Below, one piece after another: positions 1-6,529 of a stretch of 27,860 nucleotides of DNA (position 1 is the first letter of the stretch; every line of letters starts with the position of its first letter). The stretch covers positions 1 to 27,860 of the forward strand of contig DAITAT010000024.1 of assembly GCA_036824145.1 (NCBI GenBank), written 5' to 3'. The notes beneath the pieces are model-generated. The model saw only the letters and a list, made by a program, of their open reading frames with translations, had not been told where the DNA came from and did no database searches. The stretch comes from DATMMS01 sp036824145 (GTDB lineage Bacteria > Chloroflexota > Dormibacteria > DASZGP01). A program made the translations under genes and the position numbers.

Positions 1-69
1 TACCCGCAGGAGGCGCTCGAAGCAGCCCAGGCGGCCCAGGCGGTGAGGCCGCACACGGGGCACCCCTGA
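1..69 (+). CDS. C-terminal end of an unidentified protein (5'-truncated by window edge)
   Basis: Frame 1 is open from the window edge and ends at TGA 67-69, giving 22 residues ending VRPHTGHP. Codon third positions are mostly G or C, as in the neighbouring genes, which supports this frame. The stop lies 3 nt from the convergent modC stop. Too little is present to name a family. Confidence 0.4.
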   Translation, partial: YPQEALEAAQAAQAVRPHTGHP

Positions 70-72
70 GCC

Positions 73-1140
73 TCAGGTCGAGTAGACGTCCACCTCGGTG
101 GCTTTGACCGTGACCCAAATCGGTCCCCCGTCGCTCAGGCGCAACTCGGCCGCCGCCTGGGGCGTCACCTCCGACACAATATCGACCGGTCCCGAGACCT
201 GTACACGAACGCGGTCGCCCTCGAAGTCGATGCCGCCGAGCTCTCCGTGCCAGACGTTGCGAGGACTGCCCTCCGGTCGGGCGCGGTGCAGGCTCACCGC
301 GCGGGGATGGACGAGCGCGAACGCCGTGCCCACCAGGCTCGTCGCCACCCGGAGCGCCTGCCCATCGGGAAGCGTGAGCAGGCGTCCGGCCATTTCGCCC
401 CGATAAAGGTTGAGGCCGACCAGTCGGGCCACCCAGGGCGAGCGGGGCCGGGCGGTGACCTCCGCGAGCGGGCCCTCCTGGGTGATGCGGCCGTCCTCAA
501 GAACGACAAGGCGGTCAGCCATGGCCATGGCGTCGAGCGGGTCGTGGGTTATCACGATGCGAACCCCCGGGGCACCGGACAGGTAGCCGCGCAGGTCCCG
601 TCGCAGGTCGGCTCGGTCGCTCGCATCGATGGCGGCGAAGGGCTCGTCCAGCAGCAGCAGCGCAGGCCGGGTGGCAAGCGCCCTCGCAAGAGCAACGCGC
701 TGCGCCTGCCCTCCCGAAAGGTCGCCGGGGCGGCTGCCACCCGTGCTCCCGGCGCCCACCCGCTCCAACCAGGCGTGCGCCTGTTGCCTGGCCTGGCGGC
801 GGGTGGAGCCTCGCGCCCGCAGGCCGTAGGCGACGTTGTCGACGGCAGTTAGGTGCGGGAACAGCAGGTAGTCCTGGAACACCACCGCCACCGGACGGTC
901 CTCGGTGGCTCGGTGCATCGCCGTCGCGGTGTCGTCGAGGACCTCGCCGTCCAGTTCGATGCGTCCTTCCCTGATCGGGACCAGTCCCGCGAGGGCCCGC
1001 AGCAGCGTCGACTTGCCGGCTCCGTTTGGCCCCACTACGGCCACGATCTCGGTCTCCCTAGCCCGTAGATCGACGTCGAGTTTGAGCGAGCCGAGTTCCA
1101 GGGCGACGCGGGCATGGAGACTCACAAGGCGCCCAGCCAT
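73..1140 (-). CDS. modC: Molybdate ABC transporter ATP-binding protein ModC
   Basis: Cytoplasmic ATPase that drives molybdate import through ModB with ModA as the binding protein. From ATG 1140 it is 355 residues. Visible are Walker A GPNGAGKST (about residues 37-45), a Q-loop region (VVFQDYLLFPHL), the ABC signature LSGGQAQRVALARAL, Walker B LLLLDEPFAAID, and a C-terminal TOBE/Mop-like domain of about 120 residues, as expected for ModC. The frame is open further upstream, but that extension lies inside modB and does not look like ModC. Two starts fit: ATG 1140, which overlaps the modB end by 19 nt, or GTG 1125, which gives a GTGA 4-nt overlap with the modB stop and a 350-residue protein beginning MSLHARVAL. 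It is the last gene of the regulator-modA-modB-modC operon. Confidence 0.93.
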   Translation of the reverse strand: MAGRLVSLHARVALELGSLKLDVDLRARETEIVAVVGPNGAGKSTLLRALAGLVPIREGRIELDGEVLDDTATAMHRATEDRPVAVVFQDYLLFPHLTAVDNVAYGLRARGSTRRQARQQAHAWLERVGAGSTGGSRPGDLSGGQAQRVALARALATRPALLLLDEPFAAIDASDRADLRRDLRGYLSGAPGVRIVITHDPLDAMAMADRLVVLEDGRITQEGPLAEVTARPRSPWVARLVGLNLYRGEMAGRLLTLPDGQALRVATSLVGTAFALVHPRAVSLHRARPEGSPRNVWHGELGGIDFEGDRVRVQVSGPVDIVSEVTPQAAAELRLSDGGPIWVTVKATEVDVYST

Positions 1141-1907
1141 CGATGTCGGAGAGCGACTAGCACCACGAGGGACACAACCAGCAGTACGAGGGAGACCGCG
1201 ATTGCGTCCTCCGGGTTGGTCTCGAGGAGGACGTAGATAGCTGTTGGCATGGTCTGGGTACGCCCCGGCAGGTTCCCGGCAAAGGTGATGGTGGCGCCGA
1301 ATTCGCCCAGGGCCCGGGCCCAGCACAACGCCGCACCCGCCGTGAGAGACGGCACGATCAGGGGCACGGTGATGGTCCAGAAACGGCGCCAGGGACCGGC
1401 CCCGAGAGTGGCAGCTGCCTCCTCATATCGCTGGTCCATCTGCCGCAGCCCCGCCTCGGCGGTGAGGACTAGGAAGGGCATCGCCACGAATGTCTCGGCA
1501 AGGATGACGGCGCCGGTTGTGAACGGGGCGGGAAAGGCCGGAATCCCGCCGAGATACCGGCCGACAAGACCGTTCCGTCCGAAGGCGAACAGCAAAGCGA
1601 CCCCCCCTACAACTGGCGGCAGGACCATGGGTAGGGTGACCATGGCCCGCACCAGGTTTCGTCCTGGGAAGCTGATGCGGGCCAGGACCCACGCTAGGGG
1701 CACGCCCAGCGCCACGCTGATGCCGAGCGCGGCAAACGAGCACACGGCGGAGAGCTGAAGTGCTTGGCGGACGTCGGCGGCGGCCAGCAGGGATCCAAGA
1801 TCCGACCACGGCGCGCGCAGCACGAGGCCTGCCAGTGGCAGCGCCACCAGGATCACAGCCGCAAGGGCAGGGATGCCCAGCCCGACCGGCAGCCGGCCCT
1901 TCCTCAT
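1122..1907 (-). CDS. modB: Molybdate ABC transporter permease ModB
   Basis: Inner-membrane permease of the molybdate importer, 261 residues, the usual size for ModB. The sequence shows an N-terminal hydrophobic segment and several further membrane spans. It carries the cytoplasmic EAA-type coupling loop (EEAAATLGAGPWRRFWTI), followed by the ModB-typical stretch GEFGATITFAGNLPGRTQT. Its ATG (1905-1907) overlaps the modA stop as ATGA, so translation is probably coupled. Family-level recognition is strong. Substrate specificity (molybdate, possibly also tungstate) is inferred from ModA and from the Mop regulator in front of the operon. Confidence 0.93.
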   Translation of the reverse strand: MRKGRLPVGLGIPALAAVILVALPLAGLVLRAPWSDLGSLLAAADVRQALQLSAVCSFAALGISVALGVPLAWVLARISFPGRNLVRAMVTLPMVLPPVVGGVALLFAFGRNGLVGRYLGGIPAFPAPFTTGAVILAETFVAMPFLVLTAEAGLRQMDQRYEEAAATLGAGPWRRFWTITVPLIVPSLTAGAALCWARALGEFGATITFAGNLPGRTQTMPTAIYVLLETNPEDAIAVSLVLLVVSLVVLVALRHRWLGAL

Positions 1908-2698
1908 GGAGCCAGGAAGCCGCGCGCCTTGAGCGCCTCCCTACCCGCGCCATTGATTAGCTGGTCGACGAACCGCTGAGCCGCATCGCGGTTCTTGGCT
2001 CCCCTTACGACCGCGACCGGGTAGGTGGCCACCACGTTCTGGGCGGCTGGAATCTGGACGCCCGACGCCCTCGAGCCTGCCGACCTCACGTCGGTGACGT
2101 AGACGATTCCCGCGTCCGCTTCGCCGGTCTCGATCTTCTGCAATTCCGACTTCACATCGAGCTCGAGCGACACGGGGCGGACCGTCACTCCAGCCCTGTC
2201 GAGCGCCTGGCGGCCGTACTTGCCGGCCGGGACTGACGGGTCTTCGAGCACAACCTTCAGGTCGGACCGAGCCAGGTCGGCCAAGCCCGTGACGCCTTTT
2301 GGATTGCCAGGAGGGACGACGATCTCGAGCAGGTTCCGGGCGAAATCCCGTGGAGTGTCGACGAGGTTGGCAGCCACCAGCTTCTGCATGTTTGCCTCGT
2401 CGGCGGTGGCGACCACGTCGGCGGGCGCGCCCGATTGAACCTGGGCGACCAGCTGCTGCGAGCCGGCAAAGCTGTATGTCAGGGAGAGGCCCGGGGAGGC
2501 GCTGGACAGGCGCGCCCTGTCGTCGTTGAACGCCTCCGTCAGCGAAGCCGCCGCGAACACCGTCAGGGATCCCGACATCGTCGGCCCTGTCGGCGTCGGC
2601 GTTGGGGTAGGGCCCGCAGAGCTCGAGCTGCCGCATGCGGCCATCAAGATGGTGAGCCCAAACGCGGCGGCGGCGGCGGCGCGTGGCTTGTCGACCAT
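1904..2698 (-). CDS. modA: Molybdate-binding lipoprotein ModA
   Basis: Extracytoplasmic substrate-binding protein of the molybdate importer, 264 residues. The N-terminus is a lipoprotein signal: basic start, alanine-rich hydrophobic run, lipobox LMAAC with the lipidated Cys at residue 22. A low-complexity Ser and Pro-Thr linker follows (GPTPTPTPTGPT). The mature domain starts GSLTVFAAASLTEAF, the classical ModA beginning with the oxyanion-contacting Ser, and includes SGAPADVVATADEANM and EADAGIVYVTDV. The start ATG is 9 nt from the stop of the regulator gene, and the end overlaps modB by 4 nt. Lipid anchoring suggests a monoderm-like or outer-leaflet location, but the sequence alone does not prove this. 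Confidence 0.93.
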   Translation of the reverse strand: MVDKPRAAAAAAFGLTILMAACGSSSSAGPTPTPTPTGPTMSGSLTVFAAASLTEAFNDDRARLSSASPGLSLTYSFAGSQQLVAQVQSGAPADVVATADEANMQKLVAANLVDTPRDFARNLLEIVVPPGNPKGVTGLADLARSDLKVVLEDPSVPAGKYGRQALDRAGVTVRPVSLELDVKSELQKIETGEADAGIVYVTDVRSAGSRASGVQIPAAQNVVATYPVAVVRGAKNRDAAQRFVDQLINGAGREALKARGFLAP

Positions 2699-2707
2699 CC
2701 TGGTCGC

Positions 2708-3112
2708 CTACCTGGGCAGCTCGATGATGACGTTGGTCGCTTTGACCGCCGCCACAACCTTGACGCCGGGGGTGAGTTGCAGCTCGTCCGCCGCCTCCCT
2801 GCTGATCAACGAGACAATCCTGTGGGGCCCGGCTTGGACCTCCACCTGGGCCATCAGCTTGTCTTTGACGACCTTGGTGACGATGCCGGTGAGTCGATTA
2901 CGCGCTGAACCAACGACCACGGCTGGCTCCTTGCCGGCGGTCGCCAGGGTCTCGGCGAACCGGGCGAGATCCGCGCCTTCGATGAGGCGGTGGCCACCGG
3001 AGCCTCGCTCGTCCCCCAGCCGGCCTGAGTCGACCCATCGGCGCACGGTGTCGGGGCTGACCCCGAGCAGGTCTGCCGCTTCGCTGATCTTGTATGTCCC
3101 CACCCGCGTCAT
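2708..3112 (-). CDS. HTH (MerR/excisionase-type) - TOBE/Mop molybdate-responsive regulator
   Basis: A 134-residue protein with two parts. Residues about 5-55 form a helix-turn-helix of the MerR/excisionase type (YKISEAADLLGVSPDTVRRWVDSGRL, then GGHRLIEGADLARF). Residues about 68-134 form a Mop/TOBE domain (NRLTGIVTKVVKDKLMAQVEV and GVKVVAAVKATNVIIEL), a fold that binds molybdate or molybdopterin. It is first in the operon with modABC, so it probably senses intracellular molybdate and controls the transporter. It differs from E. coli ModE, which has a winged helix and two Mop units. Start ATG 3112. The 77 bp up to the divergent HTH gene must hold both promoters. Confidence 0.88.
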   Translation of the reverse strand: MTRVGTYKISEAADLLGVSPDTVRRWVDSGRLGDERGSGGHRLIEGADLARFAETLATAGKEPAVVVGSARNRLTGIVTKVVKDKLMAQVEVQAGPHRIVSLISREAADELQLTPGVKVVAAVKATNVIIELPR

Positions 3113-3170
3113 CTTCGCATCTGCGAGCTTCTCAGCGCAATTTCATGGTATTTGCCGGGGTTGTTGAGAC

Positions 3171-3190
3171 TGATATCATTTATGATGTCA
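3171..3190 (+). promoter_or_regulatory. Near-palindromic operator candidate over the start of the HTH gene
   Basis: Half-sites TGATATCAT and ATGATGTCA are separated by TT and form a 20-bp inverted repeat with one mismatched pair outside the centre. The last base is the A of the ATG at 3190. TG-A-TATCAT (3171-3179) also reads as an extended -10, and TATGAT lies at 3181-3186, so a bound repressor would block initiation. The proposed ligand is the XRE-type protein encoded immediately downstream (inference). Confidence 0.55.
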
Positions 3191-3504
3191 TGAGTAGTTC
3201 CCGCATTCTCCGATACGCCCGCCGTAGGGCCGGCCTGACGCAAAGGGAACTCGCGGGGTTGGCAGGTATGCCGCAGGCCGCGGTTGGCCGGATCGAAACC
3301 GGCCGGGTGACCCCGCGAGTCGACACCCTCACCAGGCTGCTCGGGCTGTGTGGTTGCAGCCTCGAGGTGGAGCATAAGCGGGGGGTCGGCGTCGATGGCA
3401 GCTTGATCCGCGGTCTGCTCGAGCTGAGCGATGCCGAACGAGCCCAGGTCGCGGCGACGAGCGGGCGCAACCTGGCCAAGACCCTAGCCGCTTCGCGTGC
3501 CTAG
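3190..3504 (+). CDS. XRE-family helix-turn-helix protein (putative antitoxin/repressor)
   Basis: 104-residue cytoplasmic DNA-binding protein. Residues about 5-55 form a Cro/CI-type HTH (ILRYARRRAGLTQRELAGLAGMPQAAVGRIETGRVTPRVDTLTRLL). The C-terminal half, ending SGRNLAKTLAASRA, resembles no fold I can name. The frame is open back to 3094, but ATG 3190 is chosen because it places the HTH at the usual distance from the N-terminus and because the palindrome and promoter-like hexamers lie directly before it. It overlaps the downstream nucleotidyltransferase gene by 8 nt. The pair is arranged like a type II or AbiE-like module, with this protein as antitoxin and autorepressor (inference). Confidence 0.8.
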   Translation: MSSSRILRYARRRAGLTQRELAGLAGMPQAAVGRIETGRVTPRVDTLTRLLGLCGCSLEVEHKRGVGVDGSLIRGLLELSDAERAQVAATSGRNLAKTLAASRA

Positions 3505-4000
3505 CCGCGGTTTCGATCCGCTGCGGCTACTCGGCATGCTCACTGAGGGCGGCGTGGATTTCGTGGTCATCGGCGGGTACGCGGCGGCGCTGTGGGGCTC
3601 CCCTAGCGTCACGGTCGATATCGACATCTGCCACGCCCGCGACCCGGGCAACCTGGATCTTTTAGCGGCGGCGCTGAGGCACTTGAACGCTCGGCTTCGC
3701 GGTCCTGAGGCAGAGGTGCCTTTCGTTCTCGATGCCAAAACGCTGGCCATGGGCGACCACTTCACCTTCGATACCGACGCCGGTCCCTTCGATTGCCTGG
3801 GAGTGCCCGCGGGCTCGGGCGGTTATGAGGCGCTGGAGCGGACTGCCGAGGTCAAGAACCTGGGGGATGGCCTGGAGGTCAGGGTCGCCGCGATCGAGGA
3901 CATCATGCTGATGAAGAAGGCCGCCGGCCGCCCCAAGGATCTGATCGAGTTGGAGATCCTGGGCAAGCTGCGCGACGAGATCGAGGGGCAATCCCGCTAG
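3497..4000 (+). CDS. Nucleotidyltransferase-fold protein (AbiEii/DUF6036-like, putative toxin)
   Basis: 167 residues from GTG 3497, overlapping the HTH gene by 8 nt. The N-terminal part has the nucleotidyltransferase signature VVIGGYAAALWGSPSVTVDIDI (about residues 19-40), with the GG and the DxD pair (Asp-Ile-Asp) that binds metal and NTP in this superfamily. The rest contains VRVAAIEDIMLMKKAAGRPKDLIELEIL, the K..AGRxKD pattern common in AbiEii and DUF6036-type nucleotidyltransferases. In such modules the enzyme is often a toxin that modifies tRNA or proteins and is held in check by the partner HTH protein. Toxicity is inferred from gene order only, and a solitary housekeeping nucleotidyltransferase is possible. 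Confidence 0.75.
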   Translation: MPSRGFDPLRLLGMLTEGGVDFVVIGGYAAALWGSPSVTVDIDICHARDPGNLDLLAAALRHLNARLRGPEAEVPFVLDAKTLAMGDHFTFDTDAGPFDCLGVPAGSGGYEALERTAEVKNLGDGLEVRVAAIEDIMLMKKAAGRPKDLIELEILGKLRDEIEGQSR

Positions 4001-4008
4001 ACCCGCAG

Positions 4009-4022
4009 CGAACGAATGTTCG
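4009..4022 (+). promoter_or_regulatory. LexA-type SOS box upstream of the dnaE2-like gene
   Basis: CGAAC-GAAT-GTTCG is a perfect palindromic match to the Gram-positive/actinobacterial LexA consensus CGAACNNNNGTTCG. It lies 13 nt before the ATG at 4036 and directly abuts the -10-like TAGAAT, so LexA binding would occlude the promoter. DnaE2/ImuC genes are classical LexA targets, so the match has functional context. Confidence 0.85.
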
Positions 4023-4023
4023 C

Positions 4024-4029
4024 TAGAAT
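4024..4029 (+). promoter_or_regulatory. -10 element (TAGAAT) of the dnaE2-like gene, probably leaderless
   Basis: TAGAAT ends 6 nt before the ATG at 4036, so transcription would begin at or next to the start codon. No Shine-Dalgarno sequence is present and an in-frame TGA (4030-4032) lies between them, both consistent with a leaderless mRNA. The recognisable -35 match is weak. Confidence 0.55.
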
Positions 4030-4035
4030 TGAGAC

Positions 4036-6528
4036 ATGGGCGTCCCCGGCAAGCCCTTCCATGAAAAGCCCCCCACGCTCGGCCAGTTGGCGGCGGGCGA
4101 GGCTGCGTCCGCGCCGGCGCGTCCGCCCGGGGCCACTCGGATCAAGCCCGGTCCTGAAGCCGGCAACCCGGGGGCGTCGCCTTCGCTTGTCGATGCCGCC
4201 TTCACCGGCGATGCCACCCCGGAAGACGCGCTGGAGGCATCTCCGCAGTGGCGCCAGTTCTTCGACATCTGCCGTCGCATCCAGGGCTTTCCCCGCCATC
4301 TCTCGATCCACGTCGGCGGGATGCTTGTCACCGGCGAGCCGCTCATCGACATGCTCCCGGTGGAGCGCGCCTCCATGCCCGGCCGTGTCGTGGTGCAGTT
4401 CAACAAGGACGACGTCGAGGACCTCGGCCTGATCAAGATGGACATGCTCGGGCTGCGCACGCTGTCGGTGGTGGAGGAATGCCTGGAACTGGCCGAGGCG
4501 CAGACCGGCGAGCGCCCCGACCTCGACGCCCTTGACCTCAAGGACCCCGAGGTCTATCGCATCGCATCCGAGGCCGACACCGTGGGCGTTTTCCAAATCG
4601 AGTCACGGGCGCAGATGGCGACCCTGCCGCGGACTCGACCCGACAAGTTCAGCGACCTGGTGGTGGAGGTGGCGATCATCCGCCCCGGCCCCATCCAGGG
4701 CAACGCCGTCAACCCTTACATCCGCCGCCGCCAGGGTCGCGAGCCGGTCAGCTACCCCCACCCCAAGCTGGAGCCGATCCTGGAGGACACGCTGGGCGTG
4801 ATCCTCTTCCAGGAGCAGATCTTGCAGATCGCCATGGACCTCGGCGGCTACACCCCCGCCCAGGCCGACGGCTTCCGCCGGGCCATGGACCGCAACCGCA
4901 GCAGCGCCGCGATGGAGGCGCTCCGCGACGACTTCCTGCGCGCCTGTGCGGAAACCTCGGGCGTCGACGACAAGCTCGGCAACGAGATCTTCCACGCCAT
5001 CTCCGGCTTCGCCCAGTTCGGCTTCTGCCGCTGCCTGGCGGGGTCGACGCGGATTGAGGACCCCATCACCGGCCGCACCGCCACGCTTAGCGAGCTGGCC
5101 GACATCTCCGAGTTCTACAACTGGCGTGGCAGCACGCTGGCGCGCGCTCGCTACGCTCGCGGGGTGGGAGTGACATCGGTAATGGCGTGCGGGGTCGATC
5201 GCAAGCTGCGCCCGGCGGGCATCGCCGCCATCTATCGCAACGGGGTCCAGCCCACCTATGGCGTCACCAGCCACAGCGGCCGCGCCATCGTTGCCACCGG
5301 CAACCACCCCTTCCTGACGCCGCAGGGCTACCGCCAGATCGACGACCTCGGGCCCGGCTGTGAGGTGGCGATGCAGTGGACCGGCGGAGACATCTTCTGG
5401 GATCGCATCGCCGCCATCGAGGACGCGGGCGAGCAGGAGACTTTCGACCTCACCGTCGATCCGCATCACAACTTTGTCGCCGAGGGATTTGTCGTCCACA
5501 ACTCCCATGCCGCTGCCTTCGCCCGCACCACCTACGAGACCATCTGGCTGCGAAGCCGCTTCCCCGCGGCCTACTACTGCGCCCTGATGAACAACCAGCC
5601 GATGGGCTTCTACGCGCCCTCGGTGCTGGTCGAAGACGCCAAGCGGCACGGGATCAGGGTGAAGCCGGTCGACATCAATTTGAGTCGCGAGCGCTGCTTG
5701 CCCGCCGGCAAAGACGCGATGCGGCTGGGCTTCAACTACGTGCGCTCGATCGGCCAGGGGCAACTCGAACGGCTACGGCGCGAGCGCCAGAAGGGCGAAT
5801 TCCGCGACCTCCAGGATTTCTGCGATCGGGCGTGTACCCCCAAGCAATACCCGCCCGATCGGCCGGTTGGCGAGCGCGACGGCACCTCGTCGGCTCCCGA
5901 CGGCCGCGCCGGGCACCTCGGCACCAGCCTCAACCCGGCGGTGCCCGCGCCGCTCAGCCGGGAGGCGGTCGAGAACCTGGTCATGGTGGGCTCTTTCGAT
6001 TTCCTCGGCCGCCCCCGCCGCCGCATCCTCTGGGACGTGCGCGAGGCCTACGAGTCAGCCGGGCAGAACCAGCTCGTCGAGCCCACCGCCGAGGAGCTGC
6101 CGCTGCCGGAGATGACCGAGATCGAGGTCACATCGACCGACTACCAGCTGCTGCAGGTGACCACGGGACGGCACCTGGTCTCGTACTACCGCGACGAGCT
6201 GATCGCCGACGGCGTCACCGACAGTCGTGGGCTAAAGACAGCTCCGCACAACAGCCATGTCCGGGTGGCGGGGCTGGTGATCACGCGCCAGGCACCGGGC
6301 ACCGCCAAACGCTTCCGCTTCTTCACTCTCGAGGACGAGTGGGGCCACATCAACCTCATCCTTCATCCCGACTTCTTTTCGCAGCACCGGGCGACCTGCA
6401 ACCGCAACCAGATGCTTCTCTTCGACGGCATCGTCCAGAACGTCGACAACGTGATATCTGTGAAAGCCACCGACGTGCGTGCGCTGCACCGGCCGGCGGT
6501 CGCGCCCCGCTCGCACGACTTTCGCTGA
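4036..6528 (+). CDS. DnaE2/ImuC-type error-prone DNA polymerase III alpha, C-terminal part only, with mini-intein
   Basis: 830 residues (673 after removal of the intein). Residues 1-70 are a low-complexity Pro/Ala/Gly leader. From about residue 70 the sequence matches the second half of DnaE2: FPRHLSIHVGGML, the GLIKMDMLGLRTL motif with the third catalytic Asp (E. coli D555 equivalent), VGVFQIESRAQMATLPR, VVEVAIIRPGPIQG, LFQEQILQIA, then after the intein SHAAAFARTTYETIWL, the helix-hairpin-helix region and an OB fold (VRVAGLVITRQAPGTAKRFRFFTLEDEWG). The PHP domain and the palm segment with the first two catalytic Asp (the DxD of PDIDLDF-type motifs) are absent, and a full DnaE2 is about 1,050 residues. 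A stop codon lies directly before the ATG, and the gene has its own SOS box. It could be a half polymerase that works with a separately encoded N-terminal half, a regulated accessory fragment, or a remnant. It stops 1 nt from the convergent KdpD-like gene. Confidence 0.85.
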   Translation: MGVPGKPFHEKPPTLGQLAAGEAASAPARPPGATRIKPGPEAGNPGASPSLVDAAFTGDATPEDALEASPQWRQFFDICRRIQGFPRHLSIHVGGMLVTGEPLIDMLPVERASMPGRVVVQFNKDDVEDLGLIKMDMLGLRTLSVVEECLELAEAQTGERPDLDALDLKDPEVYRIASEADTVGVFQIESRAQMATLPRTRPDKFSDLVVEVAIIRPGPIQGNAVNPYIRRRQGREPVSYPHPKLEPILEDTLGVILFQEQILQIAMDLGGYTPAQADGFRRAMDRNRSSAAMEALRDDFLRACAETSGVDDKLGNEIFHAISGFAQFGFCRCLAGSTRIEDPITGRTATLSELADISEFYNWRGSTLARARYARGVGVTSVMACGVDRKLRPAGIAAIYRNGVQPTYGVTSHSGRAIVATGNHPFLTPQGYRQIDDLGPGCEVAMQWTGGDIFWDRIAAIEDAGEQETFDLTVDPHHNFVAEGFVVHNSHAAAFARTTYETIWLRSRFPAAYYCALMNNQPMGFYAPSVLVEDAKRHGIRVKPVDINLSRERCLPAGKDAMRLGFNYVRSIGQGQLERLRRERQKGEFRDLQDFCDRACTPKQYPPDRPVGERDGTSSAPDGRAGHLGTSLNPAVPAPLSREAVENLVMVGSFDFLGRPRRRILWDVREAYESAGQNQLVEPTAEELPLPEMTEIEVTSTDYQLLQVTTGRHLVSYYRDELIADGVTDSRGLKTAPHNSHVRVAGLVITRQAPGTAKRFRFFTLEDEWGHINLILHPDFFSQHRATCNRNQMLLFDGIVQNVDNVISVKATDVRALHRPAVAPRSHDFR
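5032..5502 (+). other. Mini-intein (157 residues) inside the DnaE2-like protein
   Basis: In-frame insertion between extein residues FGFCR and SHAAAFA, a site that is continuous in ordinary DnaE proteins (FGFNKSHAAAY-like). It starts with Cys 333 (CLAGSTRIED, block A). It contains the block-B motif ATGNHPFLTPQGY with the Thr..His pair. It ends with ETFDLTVDPHHNFVAEGFVVHN (blocks F and G) with penultimate His, terminal Asn and +1 Ser, so all residues needed for self-splicing are visible. At 157 residues it has no room for a LAGLIDADG homing endonuclease and none is seen. The extein sequence joins cleanly after removal. Confidence 0.93.
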
Positions 6529-6529
6529 G

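Noticed and set aside
1141..1326. Upstream extension of the modC frame
   Set aside because: The extension lies wholly within modB and encodes a Pro/Arg-rich segment not found in ModC. Starts at 1140 or 1125 fit the operon overlap.
3113..3170. Molybdenum-cofactor riboswitch upstream of the molybdate operon
   Set aside because: The region is far too short for the Moco aptamer, and no matching stems are evident. Control by the HTH-Mop protein is sufficient.
5032..5502. Homing endonuclease in the intein
   Set aside because: There is no LAGLIDADG or HNH motif, and the length leaves room only for the splicing domain.
4603..5763. 386-codon open frame on the minus strand
   Set aside because: It is antisense to the polymerase and intein, has no recognisable domain, and shows the His/Asp/Val-rich composition typical of reverse frames of GC-rich genes.
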